Positions 8,418 to 16,916 of a stretch of 49,177 nt of DNA are shown here, piece after piece. The notes under the pieces were generated by a model. That model did not search any database. It was not told the origin of the DNA and worked only from the letters and a program-made list of their open reading frames with translations. The DNA comes from a virus: the IMG/VR virus record IMGVR_UViG_3300036799_000080, positions 1-49,177 of that record; one strand, written 5' to 3'. The position numbers and the translations under genes were made by a program. Every line of letters starts with the position of its first letter. Position 1 is the first letter of the stretch.

Positions 8418-9272
8418 TCAGCCTCCCATCTTCTGCCACTTGCGGTACTCGTTCATGTCCTTGAAAGTACCGTCGTTGATAAATCGCTGCGCGATTTGGC
8501 GCTCCTCGTCCCCCATGTCAGCATCCTGTCGGGACGAGGTTTCACGACGGGTGCTTGTTGCAACAGTAGTGCGGCCGGAGAAGCCAGCACTGGCACGCTC
8601 ACGCTCTCTGGCGTTGCCGAGCTCTTCCGAGTTGTTCTTGTTGTTCTTGTGCTCGATGAACTTCTCGAAATTGCCCTTCTGCCCACGAATGTAGGCGACG
8701 GCATCTTCCCATCCTTTCTTCGTGCTGAACACTTGCTTGTTCGGAATGGAGTCAACCATCCCCTTGATCTTGTCACCGAAGAGCTCGAATTCATCAGCGT
8801 ATTCCTGACGAGCCCAGTTCTCCGCGGCATTGACAGTGCCATCCGTGAGAGGAGCGATCCTCGACTCGACGTGGTTGGTCACTCGAGTCAGGAGTTGCGT
8901 CTCCATGATCTCGAGGGCCTTCATCGGATCCTCGTCGTAGATCGCCTTGATCTCCTCGCGAGTGAGTTCCTTGACCTTCTCTTCCGGCGGCGGTGGAGTG
9001 CCACGACCAGCCATCTCGGCTGCTCGCTGAGCGGACTCCCTCGCCTCCTTCGCGGCCAGGACAGACTCGTTCATCTGAGTCCTTGCGCCCTCGGCCATCT
9101 TGATGATCTCGTCGACAGACTTGCCCCGATACGCTTCGGGGACAGCGTCGCCTTCCGCCTTGACGGTGGTGAGATCTACCGGAGGCTTCTCATCACCCTC
9201 GAGAGATGCCCCGATCTCGTCCATCGTCATCGCTTGCCCTAACGGGCTAAGTCCTTCATTGTCACCCGGCAC
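8418..9272 (-). CDS. Scaffolding protein (284 aa)
   Basis: This acidic, highly helical, Glu/Lys/Ala-rich protein lies between the portal and capsid genes, where podovirus scaffolds are encoded. Residues about 75-110 are coiled-coil-like with a PPPPEE hinge, and the C-terminal 90 residues are charged and end with a short helix (EYRKWQKMG), as in scaffolds that bind capsid subunits through their C-terminus. Start ATG at 9272, four bases after the 84-residue gene. Assignment is by composition and order. Confidence 0.8.
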   Translation of the reverse strand: MPGDNEGLSPLGQAMTMDEIGASLEGDEKPPVDLTTVKAEGDAVPEAYRGKSVDEIIKMAEGARTQMNESVLAAKEARESAQRAAEMAGRGTPPPPEEKVKELTREEIKAIYDEDPMKALEIMETQLLTRVTNHVESRIAPLTDGTVNAAENWARQEYADEFELFGDKIKGMVDSIPNKQVFSTKKGWEDAVAYIRGQKGNFEKFIEHKNNKNNSEELGNARERERASAGFSGRTTVATSTRRETSSRQDADMGDEERQIAQRFINDGTFKDMNEYRKWQKMGG

Positions 9273-9276
9273 TATG

Positions 9277-9531
9277 CTAGGTCTCCGACTTGAGTTCCTT
9301 CTCGATGTCGTCGAGAACGCGAATGGCCTTCTTTAGGCCAAGAGATTCACCCTGTAGCTGACGTAATCGGCGCAGATTGATCTCCGACTCCAATGCGCGC
9401 TGCGTAAGCTGCAGTTGGGTTTGGAGGACCTGCTGGGACAGGAGGTACCCCTTGTGGTCCCGGAGGTCCTCCAGGGCCAGGAGGAGGTCCTCCGCCTTGT
9501 CCTTGTCCACCTTGTGTGGCAATAGCGGCAT
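9277..9531 (-). CDS. Coiled-coil protein overlapping the portal C-terminus (84 aa)
   Basis: The reading frame extends upstream to 9708, but the ATG at 9531 is the sensible start: from here the protein is a continuous amphipathic helix (LLLALEDL, LQTQLQLTQRAL, LRRLRQLQ and so on) with heptad-like leucines. About 185 bases overlap the portal gene in another frame. It ends four bases before the scaffold gene, so without it there would be an unusual 74-base gap in an operon where genes abut. Function unknown; a small assembly or portal-associated protein is possible. Confidence 0.7.
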   Translation of the reverse strand: MPLLPHKVDKDKAEDLLLALEDLRDHKGYLLSQQVLQTQLQLTQRALESEINLRRLRQLQGESLGLKKAIRVLDDIEKELKSET

Positions 9532-11413
9532 TGAGATACTTCTCCAGATCGGGAAGGTATTCCTCTGGGTTCCTGACATCGTAACGCGTGAGGAGGTCGG
9601 TAAACATCTTCCGAGCACTCTCCATGACGTCTCCGATAAGCGCAGTGAGCGCTGGCTGCGACGCAGCAGCCGACAGGGCGAGTTGTCCTGCTTGCACGAG
9701 CTTATCAAGGTACTGCATCATCACTTGGATGATCGCAAGTTGCACCTGCTGCTGGACGCTCTTGTTATTCGCAGCATCCGTGGCGGCGAGGTCAATCGCG
9801 ACCATGCCTACGATGTTATCCGCTGTGACCTTGTCAAAGAAGTCCTTGACCTTCTGCCCGATGGTGTCGTCTCCGAAGACAACGTCATCTATCCCATCCA
9901 GACCGTACTGAATCCAGATGTAGATGCACATCATCATCATCTCGGAGAACCCACCTCTCACGTTCTCGAGAACCTCCTCGACACGGCGAGTACCCTCTTG
10001 TATGAGAGCGACCGTGGATGTGGCAGTCGCCCTAGACCCAACGATCGGAGACTCACGTCCTGTGAGGTAATCCGAGATGCCGGTTCTTTTCTCATTAAGG
10101 CCAAACAGGTTCTGACGTTCCTGAAGGGTCGACGCATAGACATCCGCGGCAGCGAAGGGAACGAAGTCGGTCTGAGGGTTGTCGACGAAGAACGTGCGGC
10201 CAGTGTAGAGCTTGGGCACCTCCTCGATGCCACAGTCTCTCTTCGCAATGAACATCCTGATGTTGGCAAGGTAGGCGTTGTCAGTCGCCATCCGATGCCA
10301 CTTCGTCTGCGCATCTTGGAAGAACGCAGACATCTCACAGATGCCGAGGCCATATAGGGAATCATTCGTGACTTGATAGGGAATGATTGTGTATGGCTTC
10401 CGCTGATGGAAGTACCAGTTGTATCTGACTTGGAGGAATGTGCGAGTGGCTTCGTGGTAAGTGATGACCAGTCGGACAGGGATACCAGTCACCTTATCCA
10501 TGACGTAGTCACACCAAATCTCCCAGACCTCGATGTAATCACTCGTCGTACGCACCGAGTCTTGGTGATTAGCGGACATCTGCCGCTCTTCACGAAGCTG
10601 ATCCTTTGTCGAGACCTCTTGATTCTCGAGGGCCTCGCAGTTCTTGATCTTGTTACTCGCCTCGGCAATACGCAGGTTGCCGTAGGTCGTGCGGATGCGT
10701 TCCGCTACGAACGGGCAGTCGTTGAGATGCTGATAGCCCGGAGGGAAGAGGAGGTCCTGAATGCTGATGCCGTAGATCTTCGGACCAGCGAAGGTGGTGA
10801 TCTCCTTATCGACAACCTCCCACTTCTTGCCCTTCTTATAGCCCTTGGTCTTGTAGGTCTCCCTCTCATAGACCGTCTTAAAGACCATCGTGCCGTGCTT
10901 CGTCATCTCGAGGATGCGCGGGGAGCAGACGGCACGGAACTTGAGGCGATGCTTCTGGTAGTATTCAATCCACTGCTCGAGTGGGTCGATGTAGTCGAGC
11001 ATGGACTTCTTCAGGCCTGTGAGCTTGAACACCGGACGAGCTTTGAAGATTCCAGTGTCCAGCCTCGCGTGGATAGGGTCGACTGCCATCGCGATCACAG
11101 GCACCACATCACCGCAGGCGCCAACGAACGGAGTGTTCAGCGGGCCCATTGACTTCGCGCGGTACATCAGTTCCTGATCAGCCCACTCGTCGACCTTATC
11201 TTGCTGGGATGATTTCAGAGATTGAAGCCACTCATCGCAGAAGCCTCTGAGCGATTCCTGCTGCTCATTGGTCAACTCGATGATGGGATCAGGGAATGGG
11301 TTCTCGTCGCTCGTCGTCTGCCGCTCCCCAATGGGAATGCCAGTAGCGACGTCGACCTCTTCAGGCCGATTGTCGAGTTGTCCCTGATCGCCTATGAACT
11401 GAATGTCAGCCAT
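9347..11413 (-). CDS. Portal protein (688 aa)
   Basis: The length, the place between terminase and scaffold, and the sequence match large podovirus portal proteins: a helical N-terminal part, a PGYQHLNDCPFVAERI segment, a WYFHQRKPYTIIPYQV strand region, then a long helical region with GISDYLTGRESPIVGSRATATS and GGFSEMMMMCIYIW (about residues 440-490), which forms the wing and crown. The C-terminal 60 residues are unusually Gly/Pro-rich and lie in the part overlapped by the 84-residue gene in another frame. The start codon is preceded by the palindromic repeat (11417-11438). Confidence 0.9.
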   Translation of the reverse strand: MADIQFIGDQGQLDNRPEEVDVATGIPIGERQTTSDENPFPDPIIELTNEQQESLRGFCDEWLQSLKSSQQDKVDEWADQELMYRAKSMGPLNTPFVGACGDVVPVIAMAVDPIHARLDTGIFKARPVFKLTGLKKSMLDYIDPLEQWIEYYQKHRLKFRAVCSPRILEMTKHGTMVFKTVYERETYKTKGYKKGKKWEVVDKEITTFAGPKIYGISIQDLLFPPGYQHLNDCPFVAERIRTTYGNLRIAEASNKIKNCEALENQEVSTKDQLREERQMSANHQDSVRTTSDYIEVWEIWCDYVMDKVTGIPVRLVITYHEATRTFLQVRYNWYFHQRKPYTIIPYQVTNDSLYGLGICEMSAFFQDAQTKWHRMATDNAYLANIRMFIAKRDCGIEEVPKLYTGRTFFVDNPQTDFVPFAAADVYASTLQERQNLFGLNEKRTGISDYLTGRESPIVGSRATATSTVALIQEGTRRVEEVLENVRGGFSEMMMMCIYIWIQYGLDGIDDVVFGDDTIGQKVKDFFDKVTADNIVGMVAIDLAATDAANNKSVQQQVQLAIIQVMMQYLDKLVQAGQLALSAAASQPALTALIGDVMESARKMFTDLLTRYDVRNPEEYLPDLEKYLNAAIATQGGQGQGGGPPPGPGGPPGPQGVPPVPAGPPNPTAAYAARIGVGDQSAPITSATG

Positions 11414-11416
11414 GGA

Positions 11417-11438
11417 AGATATTCAAAAATGAATTACT
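11417..11438 (-). repeat. Dispersed palindrome copy 3 (before portal gene)
   Basis: The core ATTCA, four A, TGAAT occupies the whole short gap between the amidase stop (TAA at 11434-11436, inside the right arm) and the portal start (11413). Both outer arms deviate from the consensus by one or two bases. Confidence 0.75.
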
Positions 11439-12126
11439 TCGGTTGGGCGAGCGGGAACTGGGATAGCGGCGCTCCAGCGCGAACACCTTCTCTGACGAGG
11501 AACTTCATCTGGACGTAGTACCACTCGTCGTCTGAGATCCTCCGGGTGACAACGAGGTAATCACGGAGAAAGTTACTCCACACAATGCGAGGAATAGGGA
11601 TGTCAGGAGAACCAGGATGGCTATCAAGCGCACACTGGTCCACAAGGAGATCAACGTCGATCTCGCCGGGACATCTCTTGAGCGAGTAGACCTCATGATG
11701 GCCTACAATGTGAGTGCGGTCGATAGGGATGGAGTGCCGCTGACAAATGCCCCTTATCAGCTCGATTGATGCTTTACGCTGCAGGTCCGTGAGGTCCCTC
11801 GTCCCATCACCTTCATGCTCTATGCCGATTGACCAGCCGTTGGGATTCTTCCCTGGGCGCTGCAGCACGAGAGGCGCCGTGGGGTGGTCCACTCGCCCGT
11901 TGTGAAAGGCCTCATCCTCCTCGTCAACGAACTGCACGATCGAGCCATCCTTGGCGACCATGTAGTGCGCCGAGACTTCAGCCTTCGGATCGTCGAACCA
12001 CTCTATCACCGACTCCCTCGAACCCTCGGTGACATGGATAGTGATCTGATCCACAGGCCCATCCCACCTACGACCTTTGTGGAAGTTGCCAGGCGCAACG
12101 TTCGCTTTGACGAAGGCGATGGTCAT
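11434..12126 (-). CDS. N-acetylmuramoyl-L-alanine amidase, endolysin (230 aa)
   Basis: This is an Amidase_2 / peptidoglycan-recognition-fold enzyme that cuts the bond between MurNAc and the stem peptide. Residues 28-34 give the first zinc ligand (ITIHVTE, H31), HIVGHHEV supplies the second histidine (H143 or H144), and KRCPGEID contributes C152. The IEHEGDG segment holds the catalytic-site acid. After residue 160 there is an extra 70-residue C-terminal segment with no known cell-wall-binding repeat, and there is no signal peptide, so it needs a holin. It lies with two putative membrane proteins, forming a likely lysis group. Confidence 0.9.
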   Translation of the reverse strand: MTIAFVKANVAPGNFHKGRRWDGPVDQITIHVTEGSRESVIEWFDDPKAEVSAHYMVAKDGSIVQFVDEEDEAFHNGRVDHPTAPLVLQRPGKNPNGWSIGIEHEGDGTRDLTDLQRKASIELIRGICQRHSIPIDRTHIVGHHEVYSLKRCPGEIDVDLLVDQCALDSHPGSPDIPIPRIVWSNFLRDYLVVTRRISDDEWYYVQMKFLVREGVRAGAPLSQFPLAQPK

Positions 12127-12133
12127 GGTCAGC

Positions 12134-12427
12134 TCACTTGGGAGGGATGACTACGGTATCGCCAGCCATCGGATTGTTGGCTGCTGCATTCTCGCCAGCC
12201 GCCACACGGCCAGTGGCTGCATCGCCTGGATTCGGACTGATCGCGGTGACAGTTCTATGGGCGACGGCGTAGGTGCCGATCATCGTAGTGACGATCTCAG
12301 CGACCTGCGTGGGATCGACAGTGACGGCGCCCTTCGTCTTGGCATAGATGACGCCGGCCGCTCCCGCTGCGGCTGCGCCAATGAGCCGAGGGCCGACCAC
12401 CTTCATCACGTTTGTGAGCCAGTTCAT
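12134..12427 (-). CDS. Small membrane protein, possible holin (97 aa)
   Basis: Residues about 8-30 (VMKVVGPRLIGAAAAGAAGV) form an Ala/Gly-rich membrane helix preceded by a short polar N-terminus. A second hydrophobic stretch is weaker, so a single membrane span is likely. A GTG at 12433 also overlaps the upstream stop, but the ATG at 12427 has GGAG at good distance and is preferred. It is directly upstream of the amidase gene, which fits a holin or another lysis-associated membrane protein. No clear family match. Confidence 0.55.
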   Translation of the reverse strand: MNWLTNVMKVVGPRLIGAAAAGAAGVIYAKTKGAVTVDPTQVAEIVTTMIGTYAVAHRTVTAISPNPGDAATGRVAAGENAAANNPMAGDTVVIPPK

Positions 12428-12429
12428 CC

Positions 12430-12843
12430 TCACTCCACTGGAATAGGTCCGATTTTCTTCTCGATCTGCTGGACAGTCTCAATCCTCACAAGGCGGTTGG
12501 AAGTCTCCTTATCCGACTTCGTGATGGCTCTCATGAGTTCATTGAGCTGTGATCCCAATGCAAGGTTGCCGTTCGTCACGGCGTCTCCCACATCAGCTAT
12601 GCCCTTCTCCACCCTCGAGAGACGATCAGAGGTTGAGCGGGCTTCACCTCGGAATTCTGAAAGGTCCCTTTCCAACTTGTCCATTTGTGCACCCTGAGCT
12701 TCACACGAAGCTTCAACTTTTCTGACTCGTCCACCGAGTCCGTTGAGTCTAGTCTTCAACATCGTCCACTGGATGGCGCTCGTAACTACCCATCCAGAGA
12801 TTGACGCTATTACTGGCCACCAATCAAGGAGGCTGTCTTTCAT
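12430..12843 (-). CDS. Membrane-anchored coiled-coil protein in lysis group (137 aa)
   Basis: The reading frame is open upstream to 13026, but that part is only a shadow of the terminase gene; the ATG at 12843 overlaps the terminase TGA (TGATG) and is the likely start. Residues 9-27 (WWPVIASISGWVVTSAIQW) form one membrane helix, and the rest is an acidic/basic coiled coil (residues 30-125, with DKLERDLSEF and SDRLSRVEKGI). This one-span plus coiled-coil layout is common in phage lysis cassettes (for example spanin or hemolysin-XhlA-like) but could also be a virion-entry protein. No motif settles which. Confidence 0.6.
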   Translation of the reverse strand: MKDSLLDWWPVIASISGWVVTSAIQWTMLKTRLNGLGGRVRKVEASCEAQGAQMDKLERDLSEFRGEARSTSDRLSRVEKGIADVGDAVTNGNLALGSQLNELMRAITKSDKETSNRLVRIETVQQIEKKIGPIPVE

Positions 12844-14471
12844 CCGATAATCATCTCGCTCCACCTTTGTGGGACATCCTCTTCCTCTTCCACATCGAGG
12901 ATGCCTTTGTTCTTCATGGAGGGCGTGATAGCGAGACCATGCTGGTCCACTAAGACGCCAGGGTCGCGAGCCTTCCCTGTGAGAATGCGAAGGAGCTTCC
13001 TCTCCGATTGCTTGTACTTCTCCCACCTCTTTGGTGACATGAGGTGGTTGAACATTTGGAGCTGGAGGGCGAGTGCGTCTAAGACGTCATCGTGCTCGCC
13101 GAGTGGATAGTCCGCCGCCTCGTTGCGGAGAATGTGCTGACATGGATGGATGTAGAGACGCCCTGTGGCCATGAGTGGTTGGACGCCTCTGATGTGAGGC
13201 TTCCCCTTCCCACCGGGCTTGACAGGTACGACGTTGAGATAGGTATCATTGCCGGCTGCGAGTTCTCGAACAATCCACTTCAGCGACTTCTGGTAACCAA
13301 CATCTTCAATGCCAAAAGCCCTGGGACCAAAGCGACGCTTGACCCAGAACATATGTCTAATGACGTCGAGGGGTGGGCAACGCTTACCCCAAGCATCGAG
13401 TACGATTGCCTGACCTTTAGGGCTAACCCCGCAGGTGACCACTGCGTTTCGATCCGAGTCAACCTTTTCGGCTGCTGCGAGATCAACGGTAGTGGTGATG
13501 TCGAGTTGGTCGAGCCGCCAGCGGTCAAGTTCCTCTCCATTGCGACCGAAGAGGATGACATGCGTCTCTCCGTCCCAGCTCCAAAAGCGAAAGTCGTCTA
13601 CATTGAGATCCTGAAGTTCCGCATTGCGAGGATTGTTCATCTGAGTGCAGCTGAACAAATACTCGCCGAGGAGGGCCCGCTTCAGGGCGATGCCTTCCAT
13701 CGTAAAGCGTTCGGGCCAAATGAGCTTGTCGTCTTCGATGACACTGCGGACGAATCTCCCTAGCCGACCGCCGAAGGTATCCATCCACTCGGAGTAGACG
13801 TCCCACAGTGCCCATCGAGTTCCGACTAACCAGATCGTATTCTTTTCCTGCTCTACGAGAAGGTCGAGGGAAGTGCTCATGCGAGCCACTGTTTCCTTCA
13901 TGACCTTCTCAGACTTCACTGCTTCTTCCGAGATTGGATCGTCATAGGTGATATGGGTGTAGTGTCGAGACGTCGCACTACCCGTCATACCTATGGCTTC
14001 AATCGAGGGCTCGGGATAATTGCCCTGACGATTGAACACTAACTCCGTGTTATTCCAAGCGACCTTCCTCGTGTCCTTCGGAATGAGATCGCTGTACAGC
14101 GCTCGGAAGACTCTGTTCTTTTCAGCGTGTTGCTTGATCGAACCGAGGAAGTGCTCGGCATTCGTAGCCGTCTCATTCCTCAGAAGCTGTCGGTGTTCAG
14201 CATTGCGGCACTGCCTCTGCACCGTGCCGCCGATAGTGATGCAACTCGTCTTCAGGTGATCGCGAGGCATTAACATGAGTTTGAACTGACGCTGGTTGCG
14301 ATCAGCAAACTCACACAGCGGACCGTGACAATCTTCCGTCAGGTCCCTATAACCCATCACCGCTCGATTGAACCAGAACAGCGATGAGCGACCAGTCTCT
14401 GCTAGATCTTCTCGGAGGTCAGAGTCTAGTCGCTCAATGCTTGGGTCAAGGAACGGAATATCCTGAGCCAT
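12840..14471 (-). CDS. terL: Terminase large subunit (543 aa)
   Basis: This is the DNA-packaging motor. The N-terminal ATPase has a degenerate Walker A (MPRDHLKTS, residues 68-76) and a Walker B followed by acidic residues (HITYDDP, about 173-179). The C-terminal nuclease has the RNase H-like strand TTTVDLAAAEK with D330 as first metal ligand, IEDVGYQKS in the middle, and HDDVLDALA near residue 470 as the last acidic site. Lengths and order fit podovirus terminases. Start ATG at 14471. The degenerate Walker A with Arg-Asp instead of the usual Gly is typical of one branch of these enzymes. Confidence 0.93.
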   Translation of the reverse strand: MAQDIPFLDPSIERLDSDLREDLAETGRSSLFWFNRAVMGYRDLTEDCHGPLCEFADRNQRQFKLMLMPRDHLKTSCITIGGTVQRQCRNAEHRQLLRNETATNAEHFLGSIKQHAEKNRVFRALYSDLIPKDTRKVAWNNTELVFNRQGNYPEPSIEAIGMTGSATSRHYTHITYDDPISEEAVKSEKVMKETVARMSTSLDLLVEQEKNTIWLVGTRWALWDVYSEWMDTFGGRLGRFVRSVIEDDKLIWPERFTMEGIALKRALLGEYLFSCTQMNNPRNAELQDLNVDDFRFWSWDGETHVILFGRNGEELDRWRLDQLDITTTVDLAAAEKVDSDRNAVVTCGVSPKGQAIVLDAWGKRCPPLDVIRHMFWVKRRFGPRAFGIEDVGYQKSLKWIVRELAAGNDTYLNVVPVKPGGKGKPHIRGVQPLMATGRLYIHPCQHILRNEAADYPLGEHDDVLDALALQLQMFNHLMSPKRWEKYKQSERKLLRILTGKARDPGVLVDQHGLAITPSMKNKGILDVEEEEDVPQRWSEMIIG

Positions 14472-14480
14472 GCCGCCTGG

Positions 14481-14648
14481 CTATCGCGAGGGCAAGAACT
14501 GCCAGAGCCAAACGATAGCAACGAGGACTACAAGGATGTAGAGGATCGTCCTGATAGCCGGGGGTGCTGTCGGTGGCAGCGGGATGATGCTGATGATCCA
14601 TAGCACGAGCAGCAGGACCACCAGCATGATCACAATGCTAATGAGCAT
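14481..14648 (-). CDS. Tiny two-helix membrane protein, holin-like (55 aa)
   Basis: The frame starts at ATG 14648 and stops at 14481. Two hydrophobic segments (residues about 3-22 and 31-49) flank a short proline turn (IPLPPTAPPA), and the end is PSR. This layout matches the small Thivi_2564-like family of phage and bacterial membrane proteins, often named holin-like. It lies between the large terminase and the low-complexity protein with four to nine base gaps. Membrane topology is visible; the holin role is inference. Confidence 0.65.
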   Translation of the reverse strand: MLISIVIMLVVLLLVLWIISIIPLPPTAPPAIRTILYILVVLVAIVWLWQFLPSR

Positions 14649-14652
14649 CGGA

Positions 14653-15468
14653 CTATATCGTCCGAGCCTTCGCTTCCGCCTTGAAGGCAGGCTCCGTCTC
14701 GTCTTCCTCGGTGTTCACCTTCGCCGCGTCGCGAAGTTGCTGGTGAGCCAGAGCCTGCCGGCTACCACCCTCCGAGGTGGCATCGTGAGGAGACTCCGAG
14801 CCATCTTCCTTGAGGTCGTCGAGGCGGACAGTCGGCAGCGCGCCAGCTGTGTCCTTCGGGCCGTCCTTGCGAGTCGACTGATCGCCGAGCATGACGTCGT
14901 TGCTTTCGGGAACGATCGAGGTCGATGTGGCCCTTGCCCTCTCGCCCGTCTTCGAGCCGTCGGTCACGCGGCCAGTGCCCTGATCCGCGAGTTGCTGACT
15001 CGCCGTGGCAGTGTCGGTGTTCGGCGCTGGGTTGCCACGAGGACCGATGCCGCGAAGCGTGGTGGCGCCAGCGGCGACTGTCGCGTCGGCTCTGACGTGC
15101 TGCGTGGAGGCCGCCTGCTGAGGATCCGAAGCATTCCGTGTGGCGGAAGCGGCGGTCGTGCTCTTGTTCGAGGACTCCGCGAGACCTGTGGTCGGCGAGG
15201 ATGTCGTCTCACGCTGAGCCTCTTCCCTCTTGATGCGAGCGATGCGCTCCGAGAGAGATTCCCCTGTGTTGATCGGCGAGCTGGGCGCAGCATCACTTGC
15301 CGCACCAGCTTCGCTCTCCCTCTGCGACTGCGTGGTCTGCGGAGCCTGCTGAGTGCTGGCTTGCGGACTGCGCTGCGGTGAGGGTGGCGTCGCATTTGCT
15401 GGCGGAGTTGCCGGAGTGGACGTCATCATGGGAGTCGGTGCTGTTGGATTCTTCGTCTCGTCAGCCAC
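14653..15468 (-). CDS. Low-complexity, probably disordered protein (271 aa)
   Basis: The protein is dominated by A, T, S, P, Q, E, D, G and N with almost no aromatic residues, so it is probably disordered, with short charged helices such as LSERIARIKREEAQRE. I start at GTG 15468 because GAGGAG lies about eight bases upstream; the in-frame extension to 15525 is AT-rich and looks like an intergenic leader. It is encoded just after the decoration-type and terminase genes. No function can be assigned; packaging or capsid interior roles are possible. Confidence 0.6.
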   Translation of the reverse strand: MADETKNPTAPTPMMTSTPATPPANATPPSPQRSPQASTQQAPQTTQSQRESEAGAASDAAPSSPINTGESLSERIARIKREEAQRETTSSPTTGLAESSNKSTTAASATRNASDPQQAASTQHVRADATVAAGATTLRGIGPRGNPAPNTDTATASQQLADQGTGRVTDGSKTGERARATSTSIVPESNDVMLGDQSTRKDGPKDTAGALPTVRLDDLKEDGSESPHDATSEGGSRQALAHQQLRDAAKVNTEEDETEPAFKAEAKARTI

Positions 15469-15528
15469 TGGTTGTTCTCCTCTGAGGGTATATACTACGG
15501 GAACGTCGAGCCGAACAACAACCACCTC

Positions 15529-15879
15529 CTAGTCCATCTCGATCTGGAACGAGACGACGAAGTCGCGCTGTGCTGCCTCTGCGCCAGCGGAGTGGATGCG
15601 AAGATCTTCGATTGCGGCGCCATAGATGTTTGCAGCCTTGCCAGCACCGATGGCCACGTCGGCTCCATTCTGTTGAAGCGTGACCCACGGACCTACGCCG
15701 TATTGCGAGCGAACCTGCGCGGTGCAGACACCGGTAAGCGCTGCGGGTGCGAAGATGGTGATCTCTTCCGAGTTGCCAAGCGTGGAGCGGAGATTGCCTT
15801 TGCTGAGCAACGTGCTGAGCGCGGGAGAATCCGTCCCTGCGTTCGGGATGGAGAGAGTGAACGGCGCCTGATGGCTCAT
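15529..15879 (-). CDS. Small beta-rich virion-type protein (116 aa)
   Basis: The protein is beta-rich (ITIFAPAALTGVCTAQVRSQYGVG, then WVTLQQNGADVAIGAGKAANI) and resembles other small phage capsid or tail decoration proteins. ATG at 15879 overlaps the stop of the small terminase gene (ATGA). It is the second gene of the late unit. The decoration role is inferred from composition and position only. Confidence 0.55.
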   Translation of the reverse strand: MSHQAPFTLSIPNAGTDSPALSTLLSKGNLRSTLGNSEEITIFAPAALTGVCTAQVRSQYGVGPWVTLQQNGADVAIGAGKAANIYGAAIEDLRIHSAGAEAAQRDFVVSFQIEMD

Positions 15880-16496
15880 GGCTCGAGTTTCAGTTGAGGG
15901 TTGGGCACAATGACAGGGATAGCCTCTTCGACAGCATCAAGATTGACGCGATCGAAGTTCTCCGTCTCGAGGTTGCCGTGCTTTGCGCGGAGGGCAGCGG
16001 CCTGCACCATCGACTCGGCGATTGCCCTTGCGTCATCAGTGCCGAGGGTGAACGACTCCACTTGATGCTTATGGATCTTCGATGTCTCCGCTCCTCGATC
16101 TGCGAGGTCGATGGCAGCCTTGAGCCTCAGCCCCTCGGAGGATCCATCCTCCATCGTAGTGCCAATGACTTCTATCGCGCGCCGGCTGAGCTTCTCAATC
16201 AGCTGGTTAGTGTTCAGCGCTGTGTTGTTTATGAGCTCGTGAGCCGATGCCATGAACCGCTGCCCTGCCGGAGTGTTGTGGACTTTGGAGAGATATGCCG
16301 GATGCAGTCCCACAGCTCTCGCAGCTTCAGAGAGGCTAGGCACTGCTCCATGCACATATAAACGAAGAGCCATCTTCGCCCTGGGACGAAGTTGGCTCTC
16401 ATCTCGAAGCCCTCTATAGTACGCACGATTTCGGTCAGCGTCCGACTGATCGTGCGTAGTGCTATACTCTGGAAGTGTTCTGAAAGGTGATCCCAT
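15876..16496 (-). CDS. terS: Terminase small subunit with HTH (206 aa)
   Basis: A helix-turn-helix-like segment (SEAARAVGLHPAYLSKVHNTP, residues about 55-75) and the position as first gene of the late unit upstream of the large terminase identify the DNA-recognition subunit of packaging. The ATG at 16553 with an extra 19 residues is rejected because it lies inside the promoter's -35 box and upstream of the expected transcript start. The ATG at 16496 is preceded by GGGGAGAA at a short distance. The C-terminal 60 residues are acidic and charged. Confidence 0.8.
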   Translation of the reverse strand: MGSPFRTLPEYSTTHDQSDADRNRAYYRGLRDESQLRPRAKMALRLYVHGAVPSLSEAARAVGLHPAYLSKVHNTPAGQRFMASAHELINNTALNTNQLIEKLSRRAIEVIGTTMEDGSSEGLRLKAAIDLADRGAETSKIHKHQVESFTLGTDDARAIAESMVQAAALRAKHGNLETENFDRVNLDAVEEAIPVIVPNPQLKLEP

Positions 16497-16517
16497 TTCT
16501 CCCCGGTCACTGCCACC

Positions 16518-16553
16518 CTGATACAATATAATACACGTGTCCATAGTTGTCAA
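16518..16553 (-). promoter_or_regulatory. Late leftward sigma70 promoter
   Basis: On the minus strand a perfect TTGACA (16553-16548) is followed by a 17-base spacer and TATATT (16530-16525), matching the consensus sigma70 promoter at eleven of twelve positions. Predicted start of transcription is about 16518, leaving a leader of about 22 bases before the small-terminase ATG at 16496. This is the only strong promoter I find for the leftward unit. Confidence 0.85.
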
Positions 16554-16584
16554 CAGTTTTTTCCTACCTCACGCTGTGAATGGA

Positions 16585-16606
16585 AGGTATGCAAAATTGA
16601 ATACCT
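16585..16606 (-). repeat. Dispersed palindrome copy 4 (divergent control region)
   Basis: AGGTATGCA, AAAT, TGAATACCT: a nearly perfect inverted repeat with one mismatch, extended by A and T to 24 bases. It lies 32 bases upstream of the -35 box of the leftward promoter and about 85 bases upstream of the rightward promoter, so it is placed as an operator could be. Confidence 0.85.
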
Positions 16607-16689
16607 TACATGTTTTAAGTTGGTGAGTTTTGGTGAGGATTGACCTTTGCGGGGTCGGTCGCGAGGTTCGGGGCTCCCCCACCCCCGAT

Positions 16690-16718
16690 TTGACTTCCCG
16701 GCCGGAAAGGTGTACCAT
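16690..16718 (+). promoter_or_regulatory. Early rightward promoter (sigma70 type)
   Basis: TTGACT (16690-16695), a 17-base spacer and TACCAT (16713-16718). The -35 matches at five of six positions, the -10 at four. Predicted start about 16725 with a leader of about 190 bases before the first early gene. It shares ACTTCCC with the promoter at 17882 but at a different place in the spacer. Confidence 0.7.
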
Positions 16719-16916
16719 TATTGTGTCGGCGATGACGAAAGCGCCGCACGGATCAAAGCGCCACGTGGCGAAGCGGATGCACAACGTGTATCTTGCGACA
16801 ACGTGGAGGTGGCGATCGCTTATTGACAATCGAAGCACCCATGCGCCCATGCCAAAGTGGGGAAGCACCAATCGCGCAAGTTTCGTACCACACACTTTGG
16901 ACATGGGGATAGAACA

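Larger units (their letters stand above)
16554..16916. other. Divergent control region (about 363 bases, no gene)
   Basis: No convincing gene lies here. It holds palindrome copy 4 (16585-16606), a short direct repeat TTGGTGAG (two copies two bases apart at about 16619-16636), a TTAAGTTGGTGA element shared with the rightward promoter near 17903, and the rightward promoter at 16690-16718. The last 190 bases are the untranslated leader of the first early gene. Reading frames at 16630-16959 are shadows. Confidence 0.7.

Noticed and set aside
6529-10357. Long plus-strand frames opposite the capsid, scaffold and portal genes
   Set aside because: Antisense shadows with Arg/Val-rich composition and no operon support.
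14584-15381. Plus-strand 265-residue frame
   Set aside because: Antisense to the low-complexity late gene; no ribosome site and an Arg/Leu-rich shadow composition.
15876-16553. Longer small terminase from ATG 16553
   Set aside because: The codon lies in the -35 box, upstream of the expected transcript.
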